Source: Clostridium sp. (GTDB lineage Bacteria > Bacillota > Clostridia > Lachnospirales > Lachnospiraceae). Taken from it: a DNA stretch of 64,000 nt. The DNA lies in assembly GCA_018377235.1 (NCBI GenBank), contig JAGZZT010000004.1:142005-206004 (forward strand), read 5' to 3'. Position 1 is the first letter of the stretch. Each line of letters begins with the position of its first letter. Position numbers and translations under genes: made by a program. Below the pieces are notes generated by a model, which had not been told where the DNA came from, ran no database searches, and saw nothing but the letters and a program-made list of their open reading frames with translations. Of this stretch, positions 43,244 through 52,768 are shown piece by piece.

Positions 43244-44014
43244 TTACAGCTCCTCCGGAAGGGCGAAGGGGACAATCTCATCGCTGAGAGTCACCTCGGT
43301 GACGTCAATCCCCATGCCTTCCTGGTACTGCTTTCTGGCCCGGGTGATATCGTATCTCAGCTTCAGGACTTCGTCTGAGTCTTTATCGATCCAGATATCC
43401 GCCTCTATCTCTCCCAAGTCTCCTGACTGGTCGCTGACCCCGAAATACTTATATCCGGCCAATTCTGTCTTTGCCTTTAAGTATTCTTCAACCGGGCAGG
43501 TTCCCTTAAAAAGCCTGGCTTTTCGCTCCCCCAGTTCTTCTGTTCTGACATAATTCCACTTATCAATCACAGCCAGGTCTACTCCGTCAATCGAAAAGGA
43601 CACTCGTTTCAGGAAATCCTTTGGTGAAAACTCCTCCGGCCTGCTCTCCTCCCATCTGCCATCCTTATACCTGCAGAACAGCCAACCGTCCTCCTGCCTG
43701 ATGTGATACTCGGAATACTGAAGATCCGTCTCTCCTGTATCCGGATCAAAGGCAGCTGCCTGCAGCGCCTCAGTTGGTTCAGAAAGATAGGTAAACTTTA
43801 TGGTGTCCTCCTCCACGGTTCCCCTGATGGTTTTATGGAGGGACGTCTTTATAAAAGAAAAGGAGGACTGGCTGCTCAGGTTCGAGCAGATTTCTTCGGT
43901 TGAAACAGACAGCTGAGAACTCCTCCTGCCTGCCCATAAAAGACCTGCCGCCGCCAGAAGAGCAGTCAGTGCGGCGATAATACAAAGCTTTCTTTTTTCC
44001 TTCCAGACTCCCAT
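43244..44014 (-). CDS. Membrane-anchored protein of unknown function
   Basis: 256 residues: an N-terminal membrane anchor (about 9-27, CIIAALTALLAAAGLLWAG) and an extracytoplasmic domain of about 225 residues. The sequence has alternating beta-strand character, reminiscent of the lipoprotein-localisation (LolA-like) or sporulation outer-protein folds, with segments such as GWLFCRYKDGRW and YKYFGVSDQSGDLGEIEADIWIDKDSDEVLKLRYD. No family is claimed. GGAGG precedes the ATG. It is the last gene of the prmA-to-thiI run. Confidence 0.7.
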   Translation of the reverse strand: MGVWKEKRKLCIIAALTALLAAAGLLWAGRRSSQLSVSTEEICSNLSSQSSFSFIKTSLHKTIRGTVEEDTIKFTYLSEPTEALQAAAFDPDTGETDLQYSEYHIRQEDGWLFCRYKDGRWEESRPEEFSPKDFLKRVSFSIDGVDLAVIDKWNYVRTEELGERKARLFKGTCPVEEYLKAKTELAGYKYFGVSDQSGDLGEIEADIWIDKDSDEVLKLRYDITRARKQYQEGMGIDVTEVTLSDEIVPFALPEEL

Positions 44015-44089
44015 ACTCTCACGCCTCCTTATCTAAAACAAAAGCCATATAGGAAAACATTCCATTCAGGTATCCTCTCCAGCCCAGCT

Positions 44090-45265
44090 TTAACACCAGA
44101 TAACTTCTGCCGTCTCCTCCGCTGTCTTGATCATTTCCTCGATTCCCTCAGCCAGCTTCTTCTCGGAACGTCTGATTAAATCCAGATTCGGCTTTGTGAC
44201 AGGGTGCTTGGCCACGAAAATGGTGCAGCAGTCCTCGTATGGCTGAATCGATGTCTCAAATGTTCCGATTTTCTGAGAAATATCTACAATATCCTGCTTA
44301 TCGAAGCCAATCACCGGGCGGAAAACAGGAAGGGTGCAGACCTCGTTAGTCACTGCCAGAGAGTGAACGGTCTGGGAAGCCACCTGTCCGATGCTCTCGC
44401 CTGTAATCAGACCCAGGCACTCGTCCTTCTTGGCCAGATCCTCGGCAATCTTCATCATGTAGCGGCGCATGATAATCGTCAGCTCCTCGTGAGGACACTT
44501 ATCATAAATGTAGAGCTGAATGTCTGTAAAGTTGACTACATGAAGCTTAATGGGGCCGGAGTAGCGGGCTACCTGCTTGGCCAGGTCGATGACCTTCTGC
44601 TTTGCCCTCTCGCTGGTGTAAGGCGGAGCGTGGAAATACACAGCCTCAATGATAACGCCTCTCTTGGAAATCATGTATCCTGCCACCGGGCTGTCAATTC
44701 CGCCGGAGAGAAGGAGCATGGCCTTTCCGTTGGTTCCTACAGGCATACCGCCCGGGCCTGGAATCACCAGGGAGTAAATATTGATCTTGCTTCTGACCTC
44801 CACGTTTAACAGTACCTGGGGATTGTGTACGTCTACCTTGGTCTCCGGGAAGGTATCTAAAATAATGGAACCCAGCTCCCGGTTCATCTCGTCAGAGTGT
44901 ACCGGATACTGCTTGTTGGCACGGCGGCAGTTTACCTTGAAGGTAAAGTTCTGCTCCTTGTAGGCCGCCTTAATGTAGGAAACCACCTGGTTTTTCAGTT
45001 CCTCAAAACCCAGATCCTCCACGCGCATCACAGGACAGATTGCGGCGATGCCGAATACTCTCTGAAGAGCCTCCACCACCTCGTCGTAGTCAAACTCAGA
45101 CTTGGCCTCCACGTAAATACGTCCTGACTCCTTTGTCACCGCAAAGGTTCCCTCTAACTCCTTTAAAGACCGGCGGATATGCTTCATCAGCGCGTCCTCA
45201 AATACGTACCGGTTCTTTCCCTTTAAGCCAATCTCGGCATATTTTATCAAAAATGACTGAAACAT
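44090..45265 (-). CDS. thiI: tRNA 4-thiouridine synthetase ThiI
   Basis: ATP-dependent sulfurtransferase making s4U8 in tRNA and feeding thiazole synthesis. It has 391 residues. A THUMP domain is in the first half and the PP-loop SGGIDSP is at 187-193. The C-terminal rhodanese domain of the E. coli enzyme is absent, as in most Firmicutes. Of two close ATGs, the one at 45263-45265 has the better spacing from AGAGG. The cysteine desulfurase gene just upstream is the expected sulfur donor. Confidence 0.94.
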   Translation of the reverse strand: MFQSFLIKYAEIGLKGKNRYVFEDALMKHIRRSLKELEGTFAVTKESGRIYVEAKSEFDYDEVVEALQRVFGIAAICPVMRVEDLGFEELKNQVVSYIKAAYKEQNFTFKVNCRRANKQYPVHSDEMNRELGSIILDTFPETKVDVHNPQVLLNVEVRSKINIYSLVIPGPGGMPVGTNGKAMLLLSGGIDSPVAGYMISKRGVIIEAVYFHAPPYTSERAKQKVIDLAKQVARYSGPIKLHVVNFTDIQLYIYDKCPHEELTIIMRRYMMKIAEDLAKKDECLGLITGESIGQVASQTVHSLAVTNEVCTLPVFRPVIGFDKQDIVDISQKIGTFETSIQPYEDCCTIFVAKHPVTKPNLDLIRRSEKKLAEGIEEMIKTAEETAEVIWC

Positions 45266-45396
45266 GTTCATCCTCTTTCTAATGTTTTTCTCTCAATGTC
45301 TTCATCCTGTGCACACAGGCTCTTCTGCCGGGCGCAGACCTGTTCTCCTGCCCTGTCCGGCTGCCATGCTGTCTGACCGATATGCTGTCTGGTATG

Positions 45397-46551
45397 CTAT
45401 CTGGCTCTGTATCTTCGGAGCACAGGCAAAAGCTCTCTTAAAACCTCCAGACAATAATCCGCCTCCTCCGGCTCGTTAAACAGGCCAAAGCTGAAGCGGA
45501 TGGTGGAGTCTAACAGTTCTTTCTTCACGCCGATCCCCTTCAGAGTTCCGCTGACGCCCGGATGGTTCACCGAGCAGGCAGATCCAGAGGAAACATAGAC
45601 GCCCCGATCCTCCAGAGCGTGGAGAAGCACCTCGCTTCTCACGCCCTCAAAGCTGGCGCTGACAATCTGGGGCGCATTCTCCCGTCCCTCATGTCCGTTA
45701 ATGGTGACGCCAGGCAGCTCCTTTAAGCCTGCAATCAGCCGTTCTCTTATCTGGTACAGCTTCTCAATCTTCGCCTCGTGATCCCTGTAGACCTCCCGCA
45801 CAGCGGCTCCCAGGCCGGCGCAGCCAGGCACGTTCTCTGTTCCAGACCGCATTCCCTTCTGCTGGCCGCCTCCAAAAAGAATCGGACGCACCTTGGCCTT
45901 CTCGTCAATATAGAGGAATCCTACGCCCTTGGGGCCGTGAATCTTGTGGCCGCTGACAGACAAAAGGTCGATTCCCTGCTTTTTCGGGCGGATTACATAT
46001 TTTCCATAGGCCTGAATGGCGTCCACATGAAACAGCGTCTTAGGATTTTTAGCTTTAATAACTTTTGAAATCTCTTCCACCGGCTCCACGGCTCCGATCT
46101 CATTATTCACATACATGACAGAGACTAAAATTGTATCCTCTCTCACTGCCTGGGACAGCTCTTCCAGGGAAATACAGCCGTAGGAATCCACTGGAAGATA
46201 GGTAATCTCAAAGCCCTGCTCCCGCAGAAATTCCATGGTGTTGTAGATGGAGGCGTGCTCCACGCCTGTGGTAATCAGATGCTTTCCTGCTCTCTGATTG
46301 GCAAAGGCCGCCCCGATTAAAGCTGTATTGTTCGATTCGGTTCCGCCGGAGGTAAACAGAATCTCCTTTTCCTGTACCTTGAGAGATTTGGCAATCTCCG
46401 CCCTGGCCTCCTTAATCAGCCGCTCTGCCTCCACTCCCTTCATGTGGCGGGCAGCCGCGTTGCCATAATCCACTGTCATGGCATTTACTACTGCATCCTT
46501 CACACAGTCAAACACTCTGGTAGTGGCTGAATTATCAAAATATGCTTCCAT
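45397..46551 (-). CDS. Cysteine desulfurase (NifS/IscS family)
   Basis: PLP enzyme that removes sulfur from cysteine and passes it as persulfide. It has 384 residues. YFDNSATT starts the protein, K203 in SGHKIHGPKG binds PLP and C326 in SSGSACSVNHP is the persulfide cysteine. An ATG three codons upstream is possible but directly abuts the Shine-Dalgarno sequence. Position next to thiI suggests a NifZ-type role dedicated to tRNA thiolation, though a general role cannot be excluded. Confidence 0.92.
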   Translation of the reverse strand: MEAYFDNSATTRVFDCVKDAVVNAMTVDYGNAAARHMKGVEAERLIKEARAEIAKSLKVQEKEILFTSGGTESNNTALIGAAFANQRAGKHLITTGVEHASIYNTMEFLREQGFEITYLPVDSYGCISLEELSQAVREDTILVSVMYVNNEIGAVEPVEEISKVIKAKNPKTLFHVDAIQAYGKYVIRPKKQGIDLLSVSGHKIHGPKGVGFLYIDEKAKVRPILFGGGQQKGMRSGTENVPGCAGLGAAVREVYRDHEAKIEKLYQIRERLIAGLKELPGVTINGHEGRENAPQIVSASFEGVRSEVLLHALEDRGVYVSSGSACSVNHPGVSGTLKGIGVKKELLDSTIRFSFGLFNEPEEADYCLEVLRELLPVLRRYRAR

Positions 46552-46577
46552 TTTATCCATCCTTTTTTATCCTTCCT

Positions 46578-47321
46578 CTACAGGCCGCTTTCCAGATGAA
46601 AGGCCAGCACGGACAGAAGAGCCAGCCCCGCCGTCTCTGTCCTGAGAATCCTTTTTCCAAGGCTTACGGGAACTACTCCCGCCTCCCTGGCCTTCTCAAT
46701 CTCCGACTCTTCAAAGCCGCCCTCCGGCCCAATAAAGACCGCGATTTTCTGGCCCGGGCCAGTCTGTTCCACAAACTGCCTCACAGAGTCCATGCCTGAC
46801 GCGCACTCGTAGGGAATACATTTACAGTCAAACTCTTTTACAAAATCCAGAGCCTCCCCAAAGCTCATAACAGGAGCAGTCTCCGGAATAATGAGGCGCT
46901 TCGACTGCTTGGCCGCGCTCTCGGAAATAGCGTTCCAGCGCTTTAATTTAGCTTCCTCCTTCTTTTTATCCAGCTTCACCACAGCCCGCTTGGTGGCCAC
47001 CGGAACAACCTGATAAGCCCCCAGCTCCACAGCCTTCTGGATAATCAGCTCCATCTTATCGCTTTTCGGAAGTCCCTGAAACAGCCAAATCTTCGCCGGA
47101 AGCTCTGTGGTTTCCTCTCTCTCTTCCAGGATCTCTGCCTCCACCGCGTCAGAGGCAATCTCCGACAGACGGCACAGATAATCACGATCCTCTCCGTTGC
47201 TGATCAGCACCTGCTCCCCCGGCTTCATCCGCAGCACGTTTTTAATGTGATTCACATCCGGCCCGGTGATGGTAATAGATTCCGGGTGAATCTGGGATCT
47301 CTCCACAAAAAAATGATACAT
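46578..47321 (-). CDS. rsmE: 16S rRNA m3U1498 methyltransferase RsmE
   Basis: SPOUT-class methyltransferase of 247 residues. An N-terminal PUA-like domain (HFFVERSQ...HIKNVLRMKPGEQV) is followed by the trefoil knot with IGPEGGFEESEIEKA and LGKRILRTETAGLALLS. It directly follows prmA, the usual order. Confidence 0.95.
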   Translation of the reverse strand: MYHFFVERSQIHPESITITGPDVNHIKNVLRMKPGEQVLISNGEDRDYLCRLSEIASDAVEAEILEEREETTELPAKIWLFQGLPKSDKMELIIQKAVELGAYQVVPVATKRAVVKLDKKKEEAKLKRWNAISESAAKQSKRLIIPETAPVMSFGEALDFVKEFDCKCIPYECASGMDSVRQFVEQTGPGQKIAVFIGPEGGFEESEIEKAREAGVVPVSLGKRILRTETAGLALLSVLAFHLESGL

Positions 47322-47339
47322 GTTCCCCTCTGTCCCCTC

Positions 47340-48299
47340 TTATTTCACGCGCTTTGCTGTCACAGACACCCACTCGCCCTGATAGGTCACTTCCACCACC
47401 TCGAAGGCGTCATTGGCTGCAAAGGCCTCTCTCACTGCCTCTTCCTTCATATTGATAATGCCGGAGGTAATGAAGATTCCGCCCTTTTTAATGTGAACCG
47501 GAATCTCCTTCTGAAGCATAATAATCACGTCCGCCAGAATGTTGGCCACTGCCACGTCGTAACACTCGTAACCCGCCTGATCCTGGATCGCCTTGTCGTC
47601 GATGATATTGCCCTGAACCACCGTAAATCGGTCTGCCCCAATATCGTTGGACTCCAGATTTTCTCCTACTGCTGTGATGGCATTCTCATCCAGATCGGTT
47701 CCAAAGACCTCCTTGGCTCCCAGCTTTAAGGCTGCAATTCCAAGGATTCCGCTTCCCGTTCCCACGTCTAAAAGCTTCGTCTCAGGCGTCACATATTTTC
47801 TCAGTTGGCGGATGCACAGCTGGGTAGTCTCATGCATTCCTGTGCCAAAGGCAGTTCCCGGGTCAATCTGAATTAGAAGCTTGTCCTTATGCTCCTCTGG
47901 AACCGTCTCCCAGGTAGGCTTGATCAGGATATCGTCCACGGTAAAAGGCTTAAAATACTGCTTCCAGTTATTGATCCAGTCCTTGTCCTCTGTCTCGGAG
48001 GCCTCGATCTCACAGGTTCCCAGATCCACGAACAGTTTCAGCTCCTCAAGTCCCTCTTTTACCTGGGCGAGGATGCCCTCCACGTCTGCGTCATCGTCCA
48101 GATAGAAGCTGACCTTCGCCGTGCCGTCATCCGGCGGAAGCTCCGGCAGAATGTCAATAAACATGCCCTTAGTCTCTTTCTCTGTCAGAGGCACATTATC
48201 CTCAATTTCAATTCCCTCAATTCCAATCTCATCAAACATGCTGCTGACCAGATCCACAGCCGCTGTTGTGGTAGTCAGCGTAAATTTTTTCCATTTCAT
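47340..48299 (-). CDS. prmA: Ribosomal protein L11 methyltransferase PrmA
   Basis: Trimethylates ribosomal protein L11. It has 319 residues. The N-terminal L11-binding domain is followed by FGTGMHETT (151-159) and the SAM loop LLDVGTGSGILG (about 177-188). GGAGG precedes the ATG. First gene of the prmA-rsmE-desulfurase-thiI run. Upstream, dnaJ would be expected in many Firmicutes but is absent. Confidence 0.95.
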   Translation of the reverse strand: MKWKKFTLTTTTAAVDLVSSMFDEIGIEGIEIEDNVPLTEKETKGMFIDILPELPPDDGTAKVSFYLDDDADVEGILAQVKEGLEELKLFVDLGTCEIEASETEDKDWINNWKQYFKPFTVDDILIKPTWETVPEEHKDKLLIQIDPGTAFGTGMHETTQLCIRQLRKYVTPETKLLDVGTGSGILGIAALKLGAKEVFGTDLDENAITAVGENLESNDIGADRFTVVQGNIIDDKAIQDQAGYECYDVAVANILADVIIMLQKEIPVHIKKGGIFITSGIINMKEEAVREAFAANDAFEVVEVTYQGEWVSVTAKRVK

Positions 48300-48450
48300 G
48301 TCCCGTTTCCTCCGTTCGTTTCCTCTGTTTGTTATATTTTACAGTCTTATTTTATATTTTTTGCTGCCGTTTTTGTTTCACTGCCTTTTTATAGCTTTCT
48401 ATTGCCGCGCTGTTTCATAAACTTGTTCCACCCCGGCTGTCCTCTTTCCG

Positions 48451-49209
48451 CTATCCCATCAGCACCTTCACAAACAGGATAGCTAAGACAATGAGCACCA
48501 CCGGACGCACAATCCTCTTTCCATTTGTCAGCACCAGGCCAGATCCAATATAATGTCCCAGAATACAGAACAGTCCCGAAATAAAGCCCAGCGGAATCAG
48601 GACCTTTCCGTTTAAAAGGAAGGTGGCAAAAGCCGCCGCGTTGGAGGCCAGATTGATCACCTTTGTCGTTCCAGCCGCTTCCTTCATGGTATAACGGGCT
48701 GCTCCTGTCAGAATCAGAATCAGAAAAGTTCCCGTTCCCGGTCCATAGAAGCCATCGTAGGCGCCCACAATGAGAGCCGCCGCCAGGCTGACGGAAAATT
48801 TTCTTCTGTCTGAGATAGTTCCGGCCTTAGAATCATCTCCCAGATTTTTATTCCAGAGCACATAGACGGCCACTACCGGAAGAATCACTAACATCAGCTT
48901 CTCTATCACGCCCTCGCTGACCAGTAAAACCAGGTGCGAACCGATGGATGAGCCGATAAGTGCGGCCGCAGCAAACCACACAGACGTCTTAAAATTGATA
49001 AAACCGTTCCTCGCAAATCTGGCAGTGGACACCACGGTTCCCATGACAGAGCACATCTTATTGCTTCCCAGGGACAAATGGGCCGGAATTCCGGCTATCA
49101 TAAAAGCCGGAAGGGAAATCAGTCCTCCGCCTCCTGCGATAGAATCCATCAGCCCTGCCAGAAATACCAGGGGACATACAATTAAATACTGAACCAGCGT
49201 AATTTCCAT
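48451..49209 (-). CDS. TauE/SafE-family sulfite/anion exporter
   Basis: 252-residue membrane protein with about eight segments in two repeats; MDSIAGGGGLISLPAFMIAGIP and YDGFYGPGTGTFLILIL are the paired family motifs. The family exports sulfite, sulfoacetate or other anions; the substrate is unknown. The ATG at 49207-49209 follows GGGAGG; the longer open frame is not credible. Confidence 0.9.
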   Translation of the reverse strand: MEITLVQYLIVCPLVFLAGLMDSIAGGGGLISLPAFMIAGIPAHLSLGSNKMCSVMGTVVSTARFARNGFINFKTSVWFAAAALIGSSIGSHLVLLVSEGVIEKLMLVILPVVAVYVLWNKNLGDDSKAGTISDRRKFSVSLAAALIVGAYDGFYGPGTGTFLILILTGAARYTMKEAAGTTKVINLASNAAAFATFLLNGKVLIPLGFISGLFCILGHYIGSGLVLTNGKRIVRPVVLIVLAILFVKVLMG

Positions 49210-49301
49210 TCTCGTTTTCCTCCCTGACGTGCCCCGTCTTTTGCTGTCTACCATGATAGCACAAAGGTTATGGGGTGGCAACTGATTGTTTTAACGCAGA
49301 G

Positions 49302-49465
49302 GAAGCTGCAGGTGTGGTGACCAGCTGCGTTTTCTAGTCGATTCGCGCATTTTTTATCCGCCATTCGCGAAAACTCGCCTGCGGCTCAGACACTTCGCCC
49401 GGTGGCGGAAATTAGCGCAAATCTCCCTGCGAAAGCCTCGCTATCATCACCACACCTGCAGCTTC
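49302..49465. repeat. 164-bp nested palindromic element
   Basis: Outer perfect 19-bp arms (49302-49320 and 49447-49465) enclose GATTCGCGC/GCGCAAATC (49340-49348 with 49415-49423, one interruption) and TCCGCCA/TGGCGGA (49357-49363 with 49403-49409). The whole folds into a long stem on either strand. It has no open frame and looks like a MITE-like or repetitive extragenic element, or a structured RNA. It fills the gap between hemW and the TauE gene; nothing else is seen in 49210-49508. Confidence 0.7.
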
Positions 49466-49508
49466 TTCCTGCTTGCTGAATATGTGCAAAACCTGCGTTT
49501 TCTGCGCC

Positions 49509-50795
49509 TTACTCCATCAGAAATTCCGCCAGCACATAGTTGCTCACATCAATACCTCTCTTAGTCAGCCGCCAGAAGACTGTATCGTCTCTTTCATACT
49601 GCTCAATCAGCTCCTGACAGGTTAATTCATTCAGAACCTTCCCATACACATCGTCCAAACTGCGTCCAAAAAGCCTGAAAAATCTCTCCTCCGAAATCCC
49701 CTCTGTCAGCCGCAGTCCCAAAAACATGAATTCCTCCATCCGGGCCTGTTCTGTGAGAATCTCCCGCTCTGCCACCTGCCTTTCCGCCCGGAAATCTTCC
49801 CGGCTCAGACTCAGGTAAGTCTTAAAATCTCTTATATTAGAGCGCCGTTCCATCTGCCGTTCCCGGCCATCTTCTTTCTTCGTTTCCCCCGAGAGAGGAA
49901 TCTCCCCTCTCCTGTTCACATAGGAGGAAGCTCCCAGCCCCAGTCCCAGATATTCTGTCCCGGTCCAGTATCCCTTATTGTGACAACATTCATATCCTGG
50001 CTTCGCATAGTTGGATATTTCGTAGCGGTGATATCCAGCTTCTTTCAGGATCCTCTCCGTCTCATAGTACATCCTGCGCTCCGCATCCTCGTCTGGAAGA
50101 TCCGGAATGCCCAGCGTCTGGCGGCGTTTCTGCTCCTCCATTTCGTCTCCATCCCCGCCAAACAGCCGGTAGAAAGGCGTTCCTTCCTCAATGATTAAGC
50201 TGTAAGCAGAAATGTGCTCCGGCCTCAGTTTCACAACAGTTCTAAGAGTTTTCTCCCAGGAGGAAACAGTCTGTCCAGGCAGCGCAGACATTAAATCAAT
50301 ATTAATATTGTCAAATCCAGCCTCTCTGGCAGCCTGATAGCTTTCCAGAAAATCCTCCATAGTATGAATCCGTCCCAGACACTGAAGTTCTTTGTTTTCT
50401 GTAGACTGCAGGCCGAAGCTCAGGCGGTTGATTCCAGCCTGTTTCCAAGCCCTGAACTTATTGCCGTCTGCTGTCCCCGGATTTGCCTCTGTAGTAATCT
50501 CCGCATCCTCCGCCACATAAAAACTTTTTTTCACTGCCTCCAGGATGCCTTTTGTCTGTTCAGGCGTAAGCACAGAGGGGGTGCCGCCTCCGAGAAATAT
50601 GGCAGTCACCACATAGCGCCCGGAAACAGCACCCGCCTCCTCAATTTCTTCTGTCAAGCATTCCACATAGCGCTCCCGCTCCTCCTCCCCGGACGGAAAG
50701 GACAAAAAATCGCAGTATGCACATTTGCGGACACAAAACGGAATGTGAATGTAAAGCTCCAGGCAGGATAATCTTCCCTTTTCCCTACTCTTCAT
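49509..50795 (-). CDS. hemW: Radical-SAM haem chaperone HemW
   Basis: Coproporphyrinogen-oxidase-like radical-SAM protein of the HemW group, thought to deliver haem. It has 428 residues. YIHIPFCVRKCAYCDF holds C21, C25 and C28 with the extra C-terminal-side aromatic, and GGGTPS and EANPGT follow. HemW lacks the extra cysteine after the cluster motif found in true HemN. The start overlaps the lepA end by 11 bases, and the pair order is conserved in Firmicutes. Confidence 0.92.
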   Translation of the reverse strand: MKSREKGRLSCLELYIHIPFCVRKCAYCDFLSFPSGEEERERYVECLTEEIEEAGAVSGRYVVTAIFLGGGTPSVLTPEQTKGILEAVKKSFYVAEDAEITTEANPGTADGNKFRAWKQAGINRLSFGLQSTENKELQCLGRIHTMEDFLESYQAAREAGFDNINIDLMSALPGQTVSSWEKTLRTVVKLRPEHISAYSLIIEEGTPFYRLFGGDGDEMEEQKRRQTLGIPDLPDEDAERRMYYETERILKEAGYHRYEISNYAKPGYECCHNKGYWTGTEYLGLGLGASSYVNRRGEIPLSGETKKEDGRERQMERRSNIRDFKTYLSLSREDFRAERQVAEREILTEQARMEEFMFLGLRLTEGISEERFFRLFGRSLDDVYGKVLNELTCQELIEQYERDDTVFWRLTKRGIDVSNYVLAEFLME

Positions 50796-52599
50796 CCAGC
50801 TTCAAAACGCTCATAAACGCCTTCTGCGGAATCTCTACATTTCCGATCTGGCGCATCCGTTTCTTTCCCTCCTTCTGCTTCTCCAGAAGCTTTCTCTTTC
50901 TGGAAATATCACCGCCATAGCACTTGGCCAGCACATCCTTCCTCATGGCTTTAACTGTCTCTCTGGCGATTACCTTTCCGCCGATGGCTGCCTGAATCGG
51001 GATCTCAAACAGGTGTCTCGGGATCTCCTCCTTTAACTTCTCGCACATCTTTCTGCCTCTCTCATAGGCAGAACCGGCAAATACGATGAAGGACAGGGCG
51101 TCCACCTCCTCGCGGTTTACAAGGATGTCCAGTTTCACCAGTTCAGACTGCTCGTAGCCCTTTAACTCATAATCAAAGGAAGCGTAGCCTCTGGAACGTG
51201 ATTTTAGGGCATCAAAGAAATCGTAGATAATCTCATTTAACGGCAGTTCATATTTTAAGAGAGCCCTGGTTCCCTCAATGTACTCCATGCCCAGATAATT
51301 GCCCCGGCGTTCCTGACACAGCTGCATAATAGCCCCCACATAGTCGGAAGTTACCATAATCTCAGCCGTCACAATCGGCTCCTCCATGTACTCAATCTCC
51401 GACGGATCCGGCAGATTAGACGGGTTCGTCAGCTCAATCATCTCTCCGTTTGTCTTATAAACGCGGTAGATAACACCCGGCGCCGTAGTTACCAGATCCA
51501 GGTTGTACTCTCTCTCCAGACGCTCCTCTATAATATCCAGGTGCAGAAGTCCTAAAAAACCGCATCGGAAACCAAATCCCAGAGCCAGAGATGTCTCCGG
51601 TTCAAAGAACAAAGCAGCATCGTTCAGCTGAAGCTTCTCCAGGGCATCTCTGAGATCCGGGTACTTGGCGCTGTCCGCCGGGTACATGCCGCAGTAAACC
51701 ATGGGAGTTACCTTCTTGTAGCCTGGAAGAGGGCTGTCGCAGGGCTCCTCTCTGTTCGTGATGGTATCTCCCACACGGGTATCCCTGACATTTTTAATGC
51801 TGGCAGTAATATAGCCTACCATTCCCGCAGACAGCTCGTCACAGGCAATAAACTGGCCTGCTCCAAAGTATCCTACCTCCACTACTTCTGCTGTGGCTCC
51901 TGTGGCCATCATCTTAATAGGAGTTCCCTTTTTCACTGTTCCGTTTTTAATACGGCAGAATACGATAACTCCCCGGTAAGAATCATAAAGAGAGTCAAAA
52001 ATCAGAGCCTGAAGAGGCGCCTCAGGGTCTCCTGTAGGAGCCGGTATCTTTTCCACAATCTGTTCTAACACCTGATCGATGTTCAGACCTGTTTTAGCTG
52101 AAATCCTGGGAGCGTCATGAGCCTCCAGTCCGATAACATCCTCTATTTCAGCTGCCACGCGATCCGGATCCGCACTTGGAAGATCTACCTTATTAATAAC
52201 CGGAAATACGTCCAGATCGTGATCTAAAGCCAGATATACATTGGCCAGGGTCTGAGCCTCGATTCCCTGAGCAGCATCCACCACCAGGATCGCTCCATCG
52301 CAGGCTGCCAGGCTTCGTGAAACCTCATAGTTAAAGTCCACATGTCCTGGAGTGTCGATCAGGTTGAAAATATACTCCTCCCCGTCCTTAGCACGGTACA
52401 CAGTGCGGACAGCCTGAGATTTAATGGTAATTCCCCTCTCCCGCTCCAGATCCATGTTGTCAAGAACCTGAGCCTGCATCTCCCGGCTGGTGAGAAGTCC
52501 TGTCTGCTCTATAATTCTGTCTGCAAGGGTTGACTTGCCGTGATCAATATGGGCGATAATGCAGAAATTTCTGACTTTGCTCTGGTCAACTATTGCCAT
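50785..52599 (-). CDS. lepA: Elongation factor 4 (LepA)
   Basis: Translational GTPase that back-translocates or aids 30S biogenesis. It has 604 residues. AHIDHGKST (16-24), DTPGH and NKVD are the G motifs, and the C-terminal domain ends with KDVLAKCYGGDISRKRKLLEKQKEGKKRM, diagnostic for LepA. Confidence 0.97.
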   Translation of the reverse strand: MAIVDQSKVRNFCIIAHIDHGKSTLADRIIEQTGLLTSREMQAQVLDNMDLERERGITIKSQAVRTVYRAKDGEEYIFNLIDTPGHVDFNYEVSRSLAACDGAILVVDAAQGIEAQTLANVYLALDHDLDVFPVINKVDLPSADPDRVAAEIEDVIGLEAHDAPRISAKTGLNIDQVLEQIVEKIPAPTGDPEAPLQALIFDSLYDSYRGVIVFCRIKNGTVKKGTPIKMMATGATAEVVEVGYFGAGQFIACDELSAGMVGYITASIKNVRDTRVGDTITNREEPCDSPLPGYKKVTPMVYCGMYPADSAKYPDLRDALEKLQLNDAALFFEPETSLALGFGFRCGFLGLLHLDIIEERLEREYNLDLVTTAPGVIYRVYKTNGEMIELTNPSNLPDPSEIEYMEEPIVTAEIMVTSDYVGAIMQLCQERRGNYLGMEYIEGTRALLKYELPLNEIIYDFFDALKSRSRGYASFDYELKGYEQSELVKLDILVNREEVDALSFIVFAGSAYERGRKMCEKLKEEIPRHLFEIPIQAAIGGKVIARETVKAMRKDVLAKCYGGDISRKRKLLEKQKEGKKRMRQIGNVEIPQKAFMSVLKLDEE

Positions 52600-52713
52600 T
52601 TGTTTTCCTCTTTTCTCTGTTATTTCTAAATTTTCTCTGTCATTTTGAGAATCATTCCAAGAATGCCTCCGCCGTCAGCATAAAAGCAGGCGGCGTCCTT
52701 TTCTATGCAATCC

Positions 52714-52742
52714 AATATATCATTTTTTCCAGGTTACTGCAA
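52714..52742 (-). promoter_or_regulatory. lepA promoter
   Basis: Minus-strand TTGCAG (52737-52742), 17-base spacer, TATATT (52714-52719). A GCCGCC/GGCGG hairpin lies in the leader at about 52664-52698. Confidence 0.6.
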
Positions 52743-52768
52743 CAATTCCTTACATTTCATGCCCCACT

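Noticed and set aside
45381..45404. Two 12-base near-tandem repeats near the cysteine desulfurase stop
   Set aside because: Only two units, partly inside coding sequence; probably chance.
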